Assembly (NCBI GenBank): GCA_003538135.1
Contig: DPOR01000007.1
Location: forward strand, 1-64,000
DNA: 64,000 nucleotides
Source of the DNA: Oscillospiraceae bacterium
GTDB taxonomy: Bacteria > Bacillota > Clostridia > Oscillospirales > Acutalibacteraceae
Reading direction: 5' to 3'
The notes under the pieces are model-generated. The model made no database searches and was not told the origin of the DNA. It saw only the letters and a program-made list of their open reading frames with translations. Numbering within the stretch: the first letter of the stretch is position 1; every line of letters begins with the position of its first letter. The position numbers and the translations under genes were made by a program. Shown piece after piece: positions 51,011 through 60,130 of this stretch.

Positions 51011-52195
51011 ATGAAGATAAAGCTTGCAGTCCTGTTCGGCGGCAGAAGCGTCGAGCACGAGATCTCCGTTATCTCGGCCATTCAGGCAATACACGCGGTG
51101 GATAAGGATAAGTACGACGTTATCCCTGTCTATATCACGAAGAACAACGAGATGTATGTCGGCGAGCACATCGGCGACATAGAGGCTTATAAAAATATCA
51201 ATTCGCTTATAGCCGAGAGCACGCGGGTGAACCTCGTCAACGACGGCGACCGCACGCTGATAGTCAGATATCCGCATAAGGCTTTCTCAAAGGACGTTGT
51301 CGACTATATTGACATAGCGTTCCCGATAGTTCACGGCACTAATGTTGAGGACGGCACCCTGCAGGGCTATCTCCAAATGCTCAATCTTCCGTATGTCGGC
51401 TGCGACGTTGTCTCGTCAGCTGTCGGAATGGACAAATATGTTATGAAGACTGTCTTTAAAGATAACGGTATCCCCGTGCTCGACTGCGTGTGCGCCGACG
51501 CGGCGGATTACGACTCCGACCCGGAAAAAATCATTGCCGAGATAGAGGATAAATTCAGCTATCCCGTTATCGTAAAGCCGATAAATTTAGGCTCGAGCAT
51601 AGGCATAAGCAAGGCGCATGACACAGACGGGCTTGAAACCGCGCTCTCGAATGCGTTTGACTATGCGGACAGAGTGCTTGTCGAGCCCGCGATAGAGAAT
51701 CTGCGCGAGATAAACTGCTCCGTCCTCGGTGACAGACATTCGGCGCGCGCCTCGGTCTGCGAGGAGCCGCTCAACGCTACGGACATACTGAGCTACGAGG
51801 ATAAGTATATCGGCAACGCCTCGAAGTCGGGCTCCAAGGGCATGGCTTCGACTCAGCGCAGGATACCCGCCGATATTCCCAAAGAGACTGAGGACGAGAT
51901 ACGCACTATGGCTGTCAAGGCATTCAGGGTGCTCGGCTGCAGCGGCGTGTCGCGCATAGATTTTATGATTGACGCATCGACCGGCAAGGTCTGGCTCAAC
52001 GAGATAAATACGATTCCCGGCTCGCTCTCGTTCTACCTTTGGGAGCCTTTGGGTGTGAGCTATACCGAGCTTATCGACGAGATGATATCGCTCGCCATGA
52101 AGCGTGAGCGCGAGCGCGAGTCGATAACCTATTCTTTTGACACAAACGTGCTCTCGGGCATAAAGCTCGGCGGCAAAAAGACGGGCAAAATGTAA
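51011..52195 (+). CDS. ddl: D-alanine--D-alanine ligase (ATP-grasp)
   Basis: 394 aa, longer than most Ddl (about 350-370). N-terminal FGGRSVEHEISVIS and the ATP-grasp parts PVIVKPINLGSSIGI (near 185-199), DILSYEDKYIG (the omega-loop Tyr/Lys region), SRIDFMIDASTGKVWLNEINTIPGS with metal ligands near 315-339 are intact. The Tyr-containing loop is of the D-Ala-D-Ala type rather than the VanA-like D-lactate type, but D-Ser specificity cannot be excluded by eye. Directly after the MurF-like gene (13 bp), so the two act in sequence. Confidence 0.93.
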   Translation: MKIKLAVLFGGRSVEHEISVISAIQAIHAVDKDKYDVIPVYITKNNEMYVGEHIGDIEAYKNINSLIAESTRVNLVNDGDRTLIVRYPHKAFSKDVVDYIDIAFPIVHGTNVEDGTLQGYLQMLNLPYVGCDVVSSAVGMDKYVMKTVFKDNGIPVLDCVCADAADYDSDPEKIIAEIEDKFSYPVIVKPINLGSSIGISKAHDTDGLETALSNAFDYADRVLVEPAIENLREINCSVLGDRHSARASVCEEPLNATDILSYEDKYIGNASKSGSKGMASTQRRIPADIPKETEDEIRTMAVKAFRVLGCSGVSRIDFMIDASTGKVWLNEINTIPGSLSFYLWEPLGVSYTELIDEMISLAMKRERERESITYSFDTNVLSGIKLGGKKTGKM

Positions 52196-52221
52196 TTAAG
52201 CTCAAGAAAGGATGTCTCATT

Positions 52222-53463
52222 ATGGCAGTATTCAGACCCTTCAAAGCAGTAAGACCCCTCCCCGAATACGCGTCGCGTGTCGCGGCCCTACCCTATGATG
52301 TTATGAACAGCGAGGAGGCCCGCGAAATCGTAAAGGGCAATCCCTATTCTTTCCTCCATGTCGATAAGGCGGAGGTCGATTTGCCCGTTGGCACGGAGCT
52401 CTATTCCGAGGCTGTCTACAACAAGGCGGCGGAGAACCTCAAAAAGCTCGAGACGGACGGAATCTGCAGGCAGGACAAGTCCGACTGTATGTACATATAC
52501 CGCCAGATAATGGACGGCAGAAGCCAGACGGGGCTTGTCGGCTGCGTGTCAATAGATGACTACATGAACAATGTCATAAAAAAGCACGAGCTGACCCGCG
52601 CGGACAAGGAGCAGGACAGAATAAACCATGTCGATTACTGCGACGCGAACACGGGTCCCATCTTCCTGACATACAGGGACAATGACTCTGTGGGCGAATT
52701 TGTCGGCGCGTGGCAGGCGGAGCATGAGCCCGTCTATGATTTTGTCTCCGACGGCGTTTCCCAGACGGTTTGGGTCATAGACTGCCCCGAGACCATAAAG
52801 AAATTGTCGGCTCTCTTTGCGGGCGTTGATTCTCTCTATATCGCGGACGGCCATCACCGCGCCGCGTCGGCTGTCAAGGTCGGTCAAAAGCGCAGGGAGC
52901 AGAATCCCGGCTACACGGGAAACGAGGAGTTCAACTTCTTCCTTGCCGTGCTGTTCGCGCAGAGCGAGCTTGCGATAATGGACTACAACCGCGTCATAAA
53001 AGACTTAAACGGTCTGACTCAGGATGAATTTATTGACAGAATAAGCGAAAGCTTCGCTGTTGAAGCTGCGCCCGAGTCGCCCTACAGACCGGAGAAGAAG
53101 CACACATTCGGAATGTATCTCGGCGGCAAGTGGTATAAGCTCGCCGCAAAGGACGGAACTTTTGACGCAGCCGACCCCGTAGCGGCGCTCGACGTCTCGA
53201 TACTCCAGCGGAATCTCATCTCTCCCGTGCTCGGAATAGACGACCCGCGCACAGATAAGAGAATAGACTTCGTTGGCGGAATACGCGGACTGAAGGAGCT
53301 TGAGCGCAGGGCGCAGAGCGATATGTGTCTCGCCTTTTCGATGTTCCCAACCACCGTTGACGACCTCATGGACATAGCCGACACGGGAAAGATAATGCCG
53401 CCCAAATCGACTTGGTTCGAGCCGAAGCTACTCAGCGGACTGTTTGTACATAAGCTTAAATAA
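52222..53463 (+). CDS. DUF1015 family protein
   Basis: 413 aa, complete DUF1015: FRPFKAVRPLPEYASRVAALPYDVMNSEEAR at the start and YIADGHHRAASA (a helix-capped His-His motif near 210-221), then ELAIMDYNRVIKDL. The family is widespread in Clostridia and Bacteroidetes and often lies near serine/phosphoserine genes. It has been described as SerK-like, a free-serine kinase relative, on the basis of ParB-like similarity, but this identity is not proved for this protein. Operon position after ddl. Confidence 0.88.
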   Translation: MAVFRPFKAVRPLPEYASRVAALPYDVMNSEEAREIVKGNPYSFLHVDKAEVDLPVGTELYSEAVYNKAAENLKKLETDGICRQDKSDCMYIYRQIMDGRSQTGLVGCVSIDDYMNNVIKKHELTRADKEQDRINHVDYCDANTGPIFLTYRDNDSVGEFVGAWQAEHEPVYDFVSDGVSQTVWVIDCPETIKKLSALFAGVDSLYIADGHHRAASAVKVGQKRREQNPGYTGNEEFNFFLAVLFAQSELAIMDYNRVIKDLNGLTQDEFIDRISESFAVEAAPESPYRPEKKHTFGMYLGGKWYKLAAKDGTFDAADPVAALDVSILQRNLISPVLGIDDPRTDKRIDFVGGIRGLKELERRAQSDMCLAFSMFPTTVDDLMDIADTGKIMPPKSTWFEPKLLSGLFVHKLK

Positions 53464-53474
53464 GGAATGAAATT

Positions 53475-53987
53475 ATGGTGAGATACAAGACCGAGGCCGA
53501 CGACAGGGAGCAGAGAGTCCTCGCGGAGATTTCGCTGAACACGCCCGTGAACAGAAAAAAACGCAAGTCAACTGCGACGGTATCGGTGATACTCAGCGTT
53601 ATATACGCGGCGTTTTCCGCGTGGCTGTTCGCGCGCGGAGTTAAAGCCAACGGCTTTTTACTTCTCGGCTTTGCGCTGGTTTTTCTGCTGATAGCGCTGT
53701 TTTCAAAGAAGTTTCAGCTTTTTATTGTGCTGCGGCTTATGAAAAAGAGAAACAAGGCTTTGGCGGGCAAAACAGTGGAATATGCTATTGACGGCGACGG
53801 CGTTGAGATAACCTCGTCGCTCGGGACGGGCAAAAATAATTGGTCGGCATTCAACCGCTGCGGCGAGCAGGACGGATATATCTACCTCGTGCGCCTCGAC
53901 AACAATGTTGTGCTCATAGATAAATCCCGCCTGTCGCCCGAAGAACTGAAAGAGCTTGAGAGCTTGCTCGGAAATGTGAGAAAATGA
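53475..53987 (+). CDS. YcxB-like membrane protein
   Basis: 170 aa. Two adjacent membrane helices (about 35-55 and 60-78) and a C-terminal YcxB-type domain (VEYAIDGDGVEITSSLGTGKNNWSAFNRCGEQDGYIYLVRLDNNVVLIDKSRL in segments 110-160). Such proteins occur in many Firmicutes and have no assigned activity. Its last four bases overlap the start of the NERD gene, so they are produced together. Confidence 0.82.
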   Translation: MVRYKTEADDREQRVLAEISLNTPVNRKKRKSTATVSVILSVIYAAFSAWLFARGVKANGFLLLGFALVFLLIALFSKKFQLFIVLRLMKKRNKALAGKTVEYAIDGDGVEITSSLGTGKNNWSAFNRCGEQDGYIYLVRLDNNVVLIDKSRLSPEELKELESLLGNVRK

Positions 53988-54727
53988 GTTTATTTGAAAA
54001 ACTTCCCGATCTCAAGGAGATCAAGGGAGGGTTTGGCGAACAGCTTGCAGCTTATTACGGCAAGGCCGTGTTTTCAAATGCATATGTTATTCACGATGTG
54101 CTCATCGACGGAAAAGACGGACATAAGTCCCAGATAGACTTGATCATAATTGCCGCAAACGGAATTTATGTCGTAGAAGTTAAGACTTTTAACGGCGCTA
54201 AAATATACGGCGACGGGCGAAAACGGGAGTGGCAGTATTACCTCTGCGGACACAGGTGTGATTTCTATAATCCGATTATGCAGAACAAAAAGCATGTGGA
54301 ATATCTCAAGAACATGCTTTCTGATTTTGTCGGAGTCGAGTTTTACTCTGTTGTGCTGATTTTGTGCGATGACTGTAAAGTGTCTAATGTGAACAAATCC
54401 GATAAAATCGATACGGCTGTCTGCACAAGCTTACCCGCTATGAACAGGGCAATAAAGCTGTTTTCGAAAGAGAACAAAACGGAGCTTTGTCCGACGGATA
54501 CAAGAAAAATATATGATTATATAAAAGAAAACCAGGAGCAGGGAAAAGAAGCTCGAAAAGCGCATAAAGAGGATGTAAAGGCATATCGGCAGAAGGTGCA
54601 GACCGAAAGTGATAATCGTATCTGCCCATACTGCAAGAAATCGCTCGTGTTAAGGCATGGACAATACGGCGATTTTTATGGGTGTTCAGGCTATCCCAAG
54701 TGCAAATATACTGAAAAGACAAAATAA
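53984..54727 (+). CDS. NERD-domain protein with C-terminal topoisomerase-type zinc ribbon
   Basis: 247 aa. NERD domain (10-115): GGFGEQLAAYYG, SQIDLIIIAANGIYVVEVKTFNG with the nuclease-like D-x(n)-E-x-K set. A charged helix (185-205) links to a C4 zinc ribbon (CPYCKKSL...GCSGYPKC, 213-240) like those at the end of topoisomerase I. The family is thought to act on nucleic acid, but activity is unproved for most members. Codon use and base composition are more AT-rich than the first genes of this operon. A strong terminator follows. Confidence 0.88.
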   Translation: MSLFEKLPDLKEIKGGFGEQLAAYYGKAVFSNAYVIHDVLIDGKDGHKSQIDLIIIAANGIYVVEVKTFNGAKIYGDGRKREWQYYLCGHRCDFYNPIMQNKKHVEYLKNMLSDFVGVEFYSVVLILCDDCKVSNVNKSDKIDTAVCTSLPAMNRAIKLFSKENKTELCPTDTRKIYDYIKENQEQGKEARKAHKEDVKAYRQKVQTESDNRICPYCKKSLVLRHGQYGDFYGCSGYPKCKYTEKTK

Positions 54728-54761
54728 AAGCGGAGGCTGTTTCAGCTTCCGCTTTTATTTT
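54721..54761. terminator. terminator of the MurF-Ddl operon
   Basis: A 19-bp stem with one mismatch (54721-54739 with 54743-54761) flanked by T/A tracts; it can serve both the operon and the convergent DUF4091 gene. Confidence 0.92.
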
Positions 54762-54792
54762 ATAAGCTTAGTTCAATTTTGACTATCAATAG

Positions 54793-56838
54793 TTATTTTT
54801 CACTCAGTGCTTCGCCGATCTCGCGGCGAACCTGCTCGAATGCGGTGTGGTCGGAGGTGTATTCGGTGAGGCTCGAGGTGACCTTTGCTATTCTTTCGTC
54901 AACCCACGCTCGGCCGAGCTTCGCTTCGGCAAGGGTGAAATAGTCGTAGTCCTCCATGCCGTCCGCAATGTTAAACAGCCGCATAGTAGAAACGGGTCCG
55001 TCGATGCCTATGTATCCGCCGGGATAAATGAGCATTCCGTCGCCGGAGCAGTCAAAGCTGTCCCAGGTTTTTGCCGATTCCCACGGATTGGCTTTTTCGC
55101 AGTATGTGGTGCACCAATAGAGCAGACCGGTGATGTTTATCGACTTCTGCTGCCACATAAGTATGCGGTGCTTGAGCGCATCCAGATGAATGAAGAAGTT
55201 ACAGTAATCGCCGCCGGGGGCGCAGCAGACATACCACCATGCGCGGCTGCCGTTTTTGGCGGCATTTGTCATTTTCTCAAGCGTCGAGCCTCTGCCGACG
55301 ACATCGCTGAGTCCGCAGAGAATGGAGCTTCTGCCCTTTTGCAGCTCAACGGAGGATATCTTACTGCCGTCAATTTTCACTTCGTCTGTGTTAAACGGAG
55401 TAACCATATTATACCCGGGGCACAGGCGCGCGAGCCTTTCGGTTATTTCCCTGTAGCGCTCATACGCCGCGGAATCGCCGGGCTCGTCGATGGGATAGAA
55501 GTAGCCTTTTTTCGCCCATTCGGGATTTGAAGAAACCTTCTCGTAGTATTTGACAAGCTGCCCGTCGTCCTCGGGATAGGGGATAACGAACGAGGTTATG
55601 CGCGGGTCGCTCATATATTTGTCGGCGCGTTCGTCGAGAATATCATAGGGAATGTTATACGGGCTGAGCCTGTTTTCGGCGAGCAGCTCATATACCTGAA
55701 CATTCAGCTTCTCCCGAGCGGCGTTGTCACCGTCTTTAACTCCGGAGAGTGTGGCGAACATTTCGCTGCTGTTTCCGAATGCGCTCTCATTCGCAGGTGT
55801 ATCGGGGAGAGTGAAGTTCCAAACCACAGCCTTGATTTCCTTTTCGAGAATGACCTCGTTTTTCTCGTTTTTTGCCGTGACGGTTGCGGTGTATTCGCCC
55901 GCTTTCGCGTCCTTTTCGGCACGCGTCCTTATAAAGAACGCCTGTTGAAGTCCCTTTTCAAGCTCGGCGGGGCCGCCGTATTTGCCGGTGTGCGCTGCGG
56001 GAATCATCGCGTCGGCGTATTCACAGCTGTATTTGCCGCCCATGCCTTTGACCTCCGAGTAGTGCGCTTTGTATGCCTCGGTGCGGAGCGTATCGCCGTC
56101 GGCATTCTTAAAATCCGTGACGGAGACTTCGACTTTCTTGCCCTTTTTCGCGGTTGCAAAGATTATCTGGAAGCCCTCCCACTCATTTCTTGCGAGTGCG
56201 ATATCAATGCTTTCATCCGAGCCGAGCGCCGTGTCACGCAGATCCTTTTCCGTGGTGTAGGCAAAGTCGTAGACAATGTCGCTGTCGGAGGTCTGAATAC
56301 CGCCGATATTACTCGATGCCCTTGAAATTTTATAGACAGGCGCAAGGAACGAGTAGTTGTTTATCGCCCTATAAGATACAACGAGCCCGGGGCAGATGAG
56401 AGCTGTGGCACAGAGGAGAGCCGTGATTTTGCAGAGAACCTTGTGGCCGCGGCTCGAGAGTCCGTTTAAATATACGGCGAGAGCGATTGCAAACATTATG
56501 CACGATGAGCCGAACGCGAGTGCGCCGGCGACATCGGGCGCGACGGCTTTTTGCACACCGAAGCCCACGGCAAGGTAAACGCCCGCATGAACTGCGGCGG
56601 AGACAATTGGCACTGTTATCTTATTGGCGGTGCTGTGTTCACGCTTTTTATCCGTGAGCGTATACAGCAGCATGACAACGCCGCCGCAAAGAGCGAGCAA
56701 AACGGTGTAGAGCGCTATCTCCGGTCCGTTTCCGCGTTTAAAGATATAGTACGCGGAATAGAGCGCGTAGATATAGAGCGCGGTGAAGAAAAGCGATGCC
56801 GCGACGCAGAGCGCAGTTCTTGCCTTCTTGTTTTTCAT
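54793..56838 (-). CDS. membrane protein with DUF4091 glycoside-hydrolase-like domain
   Basis: 681 aa. Residues 1-155 form about five membrane helices. The outer part has a beta-rich region (185-325, with ALARNEWEGFQIIF and EYTATVTAKNEKNEV) and a C-terminal DUF4091-type TIM-barrel (335-660). The latter includes GYFYPIDEPGDSAAYE with Asp-Glu, RSSILCGLSD, WWYVCCAPGGDYCNFF and LLYWCTTYC. DUF4091 domains occur in proteins annotated as glycoside hydrolases, with little biochemistry. The fusion of a multi-pass N-terminus to this domain is unusual. Expressed from its own promoter. Confidence 0.85.
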   Translation of the reverse strand: MKNKKARTALCVAASLFFTALYIYALYSAYYIFKRGNGPEIALYTVLLALCGGVVMLLYTLTDKKREHSTANKITVPIVSAAVHAGVYLAVGFGVQKAVAPDVAGALAFGSSCIMFAIALAVYLNGLSSRGHKVLCKITALLCATALICPGLVVSYRAINNYSFLAPVYKISRASSNIGGIQTSDSDIVYDFAYTTEKDLRDTALGSDESIDIALARNEWEGFQIIFATAKKGKKVEVSVTDFKNADGDTLRTEAYKAHYSEVKGMGGKYSCEYADAMIPAAHTGKYGGPAELEKGLQQAFFIRTRAEKDAKAGEYTATVTAKNEKNEVILEKEIKAVVWNFTLPDTPANESAFGNSSEMFATLSGVKDGDNAAREKLNVQVYELLAENRLSPYNIPYDILDERADKYMSDPRITSFVIPYPEDDGQLVKYYEKVSSNPEWAKKGYFYPIDEPGDSAAYERYREITERLARLCPGYNMVTPFNTDEVKIDGSKISSVELQKGRSSILCGLSDVVGRGSTLEKMTNAAKNGSRAWWYVCCAPGGDYCNFFIHLDALKHRILMWQQKSINITGLLYWCTTYCEKANPWESAKTWDSFDCSGDGMLIYPGGYIGIDGPVSTMRLFNIADGMEDYDYFTLAEAKLGRAWVDERIAKVTSSLTEYTSDHTAFEQVRREIGEALSEK

Positions 56839-56885
56839 CGGATTACCCCTTTCATATTTAAAATAATTATTTTGCTTACAGGTTA

Positions 56886-56914
56886 TATATAACAGAATAT
56901 TGACGCAATGTCAA
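56886..56914 (-). promoter_or_regulatory. promoter and operator of the DUF4091 gene
   Basis: Minus strand TTGACA (56909-56914), 17-bp spacer, TATATA (56886-56891). The palindrome TTGAC-GCAAT-GTCAA (56900-56914) covers the -35 box. The rest of the 346-bp gap to 57184 contains hairpins (57011-57029, 57029-57043) but no gene. Confidence 0.6.
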
Positions 56915-57116
56915 CATTTTTATGTAATAATCACCAATAGCCGAGCCGCTGCTATTCATTATTCTGCTGTAGCTTTCTATTTGTACATAGATATACTCCC
57001 TTCTTGATTAACAGTGTTTTTTTCACTGTCTCTCATGGAGAGAGCATATTATGCTGCAAATGCCGCGTGAATTTTTTGTATTACGATAACTCTCGTTTAT
57101 CCCCCAAAAAACACAA

Positions 57117-57149
57117 GACCGACCGCAGAGCTTTCCCCTACGGTCGGTC
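57117..57149 (-). terminator. terminator of the serine hydrolase-YhhN operon
   Basis: GACCGACCG (57117-57125) pairs with CGGTCGGTC (57141-57149); on the minus strand TTGTGTTTTTTGG follows. Confidence 0.85.
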
Positions 57150-57184
57150 GTCGGTTTAGAAGTTTTTTGTGTGGCGGTACGAAT

Positions 57185-57499
57185 TCAGTCGGCTATCTTC
57201 ATGCCCTCTTTTATCGCCACGGTGCCGATGAGCGGAACCTTTGCGCTTCCGCTGACGGAGGTGTCGGTAAAGTCGAGCTCGAGCTGTGCGTCTCTGCCTC
57301 GCAGCTCTTTTGCCGTAACGGTAGCGGACAGGTGATTTCCGACGGTTGAAATTTGCTTTATTTCAATCTCAGGAATATCCATCTTCGGCTCAATGAGCTC
57401 GAAGCCGTATTCGCCGCCGTTGTCAAAGACGCGAAGTGTGATATCGCCGTTGTAGAAAATATTGCCTACCTTCAGATGCCATGTGCCTGTTCCGAGCAT
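57185..57499 (-). CDS. small protein of unknown function
   Basis: 104 aa, soluble and beta-rich, without signal peptide or Cys. It begins MLGTGTWHLKVGNIFYNGDITLRV and has an alternating hydrophobic pattern that suggests a small beta-barrel, with KVPLIGTVAIKEGMKIAD as a strand-rich end. Gap of 29 bp to the YhhN gene and the same direction, so it ends that operon. No family recognised; it looks like a real gene because a terminator follows it and the reading frame is well used. Confidence 0.72.
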   Translation of the reverse strand: MLGTGTWHLKVGNIFYNGDITLRVFDNGGEYGFELIEPKMDIPEIEIKQISTVGNHLSATVTAKELRGRDAQLELDFTDTSVSGSAKVPLIGTVAIKEGMKIAD

Positions 57500-57528
57500 A
57501 GTTTTTCTCCTTTCGGTCTGCGCCTTAT

Positions 57529-58260
57529 TTAGGCGGATATTACGAAAATTGTTGAAGCGAGCAGAAACTGCGCCGTGAAATAGGTTATGATGCAGGTTAT
57601 CTTATAGCCGTAAGGCGGACGGGGCTTGCGCAGGGAGTTGACGGCGAGCATCATATCGGACAGCGCAAACAGGAATGCACCGCCTACGAGCAATATGCAC
57701 ATTACAACCGCATTGTCGAGTCCGGCGGCGACCGCCTTGAAGCCGAGCGAGCCCGCCTTGACGAGCATGAACGCGAGCATTGCGACATACGGCACGCCGA
57801 TTAAATAGAGCGGGCTGAACTTGACCCCGAGCAGGCGCAAAACCGCAAGACCTATAACGATTATCACCGCGCAGGCTATCAGCTCATGCTTATCCCAAAA
57901 CTGCGCGTCGGGGAAATAGTGCTTCATCGCAAGGCAGTAGGCGTATATGTAAAACACGTGCCCCGCGAGGAACGCGAGTCCGCCGCTTAGAGCAAAAGGA
58001 GGCTTGGGCGGCAGATGCAGCAGAAAATCTCCGCACCAGCCGAGCAGCAGACCTATCAGAATATAGTGCGCATATCTGCTCTGATTTTGGGCTATTGCGC
58101 TTGCGAGAACTCCCGCCGCGACAAAAAGAGTGGCGCAGACGGTTTTCAGTATCTGCGATTTTGTGCAGCGCCCGTTTTTTGAGGCTTTCAGGAACTGCGG
58201 CACAAAAACAAATTCAAGTCCCGCCGCTATGGCGAAGCATATTTTCAGTACGGTTGTCAA
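57529..58260 (-). CDS. YhhN family membrane protein (lysoplasmalogenase-like)
   Basis: 243 aa with about eight helices. Family features: LLGWCGDFLLHLPPKPPFALSGGLAFLAGHVFYIYAY (near 70-105, with Asp and His that are conserved) and ALSDMMLAVN (near 198-207). The family includes eukaryotic TMEM86 lysoplasmalogenase, which hydrolyses the vinyl-ether of lysoplasmalogens, and Legionella homologues. Some gut anaerobes make plasmalogens, so the role fits. Starts at a TTG next to the stop of the serine hydrolase gene. Substrate is inferred. Confidence 0.85.
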   Translation of the reverse strand: MTTVLKICFAIAAGLEFVFVPQFLKASKNGRCTKSQILKTVCATLFVAAGVLASAIAQNQSRYAHYILIGLLLGWCGDFLLHLPPKPPFALSGGLAFLAGHVFYIYAYCLAMKHYFPDAQFWDKHELIACAVIIVIGLAVLRLLGVKFSPLYLIGVPYVAMLAFMLVKAGSLGFKAVAAGLDNAVVMCILLVGGAFLFALSDMMLAVNSLRKPRPPYGYKITCIITYFTAQFLLASTIFVISA

Positions 58261-59874
58261 TTATCTCATCTCCAGGCGGCCGAACAGCTTGGGCTCGAGC
58301 AGCCCGTAGCTTTTGCGCAGGAAGCTGCTGCATATATCGGCTATCTTTTCGTTCTCTATCATGTCGCCCGTGCCCTGCGCCAGGGATTCCGCAATGTTGC
58401 TGAGGTCAGGGCATGAGGTCGGGATGACTGTGACCTTGTTTCCGTTGAAGCGGAAAGAGAAGCGGCGCTCGGCTATGGACTCGTTGGCGCGAATCCAGAT
58501 GGTGAACGTCTCGCTGTCCTCCCACCTTGCCGACGAGACGGCGGTGAAATCAAGTCCCGCCAAGTGCATTTTCGACTTGCGGTATTTGCCGTCGAGTCCG
58601 CTGACTATCGTGTTTCTGACTTTTCCTTCGCTCCAGGTGAAGCGGCACTCGTTCTCGGAGAAGTCGAGGTTTATCTTGTCTATGTTTCCGGCACGGTCGG
58701 TGGACATATATACCACAGCCGTCGGCAGGACGCTCACGGGGAAGCCCGCAACGTCGAGCACGGGGTTATAGAGCAAATGTATCGTAGAATATGAAAGCTT
58801 CTTTTCGAGCACGGGGTTGCGCCTGCCGGCGGTGAGCACGGGCAGGGGAGTGAGAGTCATGGGGAGCGTCGTCTGCTCCGGCTCATCCTTGGGCTCGATA
58901 AAGCCGTCGGGGAAGTGCCTCCACAGGCAGTCGCGCGTCTTTTGCTCAAAGACCTCGCTGCAGGTGACGATGATATTGGCGTCATAGTCCGGCAGAATTA
59001 TGCCGAACTGAGAGAACATTCCGTCAAAGCGGTAAGAGCCGGGGAAGCGGCAGCACCAGAAGTTGAAGCCGTAGCCGACGCAGGCGTCCGGCTGGTCAAC
59101 GCTCTTTGCGGAGTTGTCGGCTTGGGGCTTTCCCGCCTCGCGCGCCCAGAACTCGGGGATGACCTGCTTGCCGCGGTACTTTCCGCCGTGGCTCATGCAG
59201 TCGGCGACCTTGGCGAGCTCCTCCGTGGTTATGAACAGTCCCCAGCCGCCGGCCTCAAGACCGTTGGGGTCTGTCTCCCAGGCGGGATTCTCGCGGATGC
59301 CGAGGGGCTTGAAGAGGCGCGGCGCGAGATATTCGCGCACGGTGAGCCCGGTCAGCTTCTGAATTATGGCAGCCATGACATAGCAGTTTTCGCTGATATA
59401 CTTCCAGTCCTCGCCCGGGGCAAACGCCCAGCGCGCGCCGAAAAAGCTCTTAAGCCATGAGACCTTCGCCTTGTTTTCGAGGACGCTGACATCCTTTCCG
59501 GCGGTCATGGTCAGCAGGTGAAATACGGTCAGCTTTTCAAGGTTCTCGTCATATTTTTGCGGTCTGTATTCGGGGAAGATATCAATTACCTTTGTGTCGA
59601 GCGTCAGCAGTCCCTCGTCAATGGCGAAGCCGATGGCTATCGAGGTGAAGCTTTTGCTGACCGAATACATGGTGTGCGGAATGTCGGGCGCATAGGGGTC
59701 TCTCCAGGTCTCGAAAGCGACTTTCCCGTGGCGCAAAATCATGATGCTGTGCAGCTCTATTTGGCTGCGCTCGAAATCGTCGAGCAGCTCCGATATCGCC
59801 TTTGAGGACACGCCGACCTGTTCCGGAAAATCGGCTCTCGGGAGCGCTTTGCTCTTTGTTCTCGCGGTTGGCAT
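58261..59874 (-). CDS. serine hydrolase, beta-lactamase class C / NylB-like family
   Basis: 537 aa. Catalytic S-x-x-K is SVSK at 71-74 (Ser71, Lys74), then KLTVFHLLTMTAG and the Tyr-containing YISENCY near 157-163 in the place of the YxN/YxS motif; the third motif is not obvious. No signal peptide is predicted: the start MPTARTKSKAL is polar, so the enzyme is cytoplasmic or unconventionally located. The last 170 residues form a lipocalin-like beta region seen in other S12 hydrolases. It may act as an esterase or D-aminopeptidase. Starts ten bases after AGGAGA; YhhN follows directly. Confidence 0.85.
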   Translation of the reverse strand: MPTARTKSKALPRADFPEQVGVSSKAISELLDDFERSQIELHSIMILRHGKVAFETWRDPYAPDIPHTMYSVSKSFTSIAIGFAIDEGLLTLDTKVIDIFPEYRPQKYDENLEKLTVFHLLTMTAGKDVSVLENKAKVSWLKSFFGARWAFAPGEDWKYISENCYVMAAIIQKLTGLTVREYLAPRLFKPLGIRENPAWETDPNGLEAGGWGLFITTEELAKVADCMSHGGKYRGKQVIPEFWAREAGKPQADNSAKSVDQPDACVGYGFNFWCCRFPGSYRFDGMFSQFGIILPDYDANIIVTCSEVFEQKTRDCLWRHFPDGFIEPKDEPEQTTLPMTLTPLPVLTAGRRNPVLEKKLSYSTIHLLYNPVLDVAGFPVSVLPTAVVYMSTDRAGNIDKINLDFSENECRFTWSEGKVRNTIVSGLDGKYRKSKMHLAGLDFTAVSSARWEDSETFTIWIRANESIAERRFSFRFNGNKVTVIPTSCPDLSNIAESLAQGTGDMIENEKIADICSSFLRKSYGLLEPKLFGRLEMR

Positions 59875-60046
59875 AAAAATACATCTCCTGTAAAAAAATA
59901 ATATTCACTTACAAATTCTGCCAAACGAACAGTACGAACTTTCACTAAATAAATTATACTACAATACGGGGTCCGAATACAACAAAAATGTGTAAAAATA
60001 ACAAAATTAAAGACGAAAACACCGCGAAAAATTTTTTTGAAATTCG

Positions 60047-60087
60047 GCAAACAAATGTTTGCAATTTTTGAAACCGTGTGTTATAAT
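60047..60087 (+). promoter_or_regulatory. lexA promoter with SOS box
   Basis: Palindrome GCAAAC-AAAT-GTTTGC (60047-60062) is a LexA-type operator. It overlaps the -35 TTGCAA (60059-60064), and TATAAT follows after 17 bp (60082-60087). This places lexA under its own control. Confidence 0.85.
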
Positions 60088-60130
60088 AAAGCAGGAAAGT
60101 TATGCCGACCTATTGAAAGGGTGATATGCT

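Noticed and set aside
51011..52195. Vancomycin-resistance (Van) ligase cluster
   Set aside because: The ligase has a Tyr-containing loop of the ordinary Ddl type, and no VanH/VanX/VanT, VanRS or D-Ser racemase gene is present.
59926..59939. SOS box at the serine hydrolase gene (CGAAC-AGTA-CGAAC)
   Set aside because: The two CGAAC copies are in direct, not inverted, orientation, so they do not form the Bacillus-type LexA palindrome.
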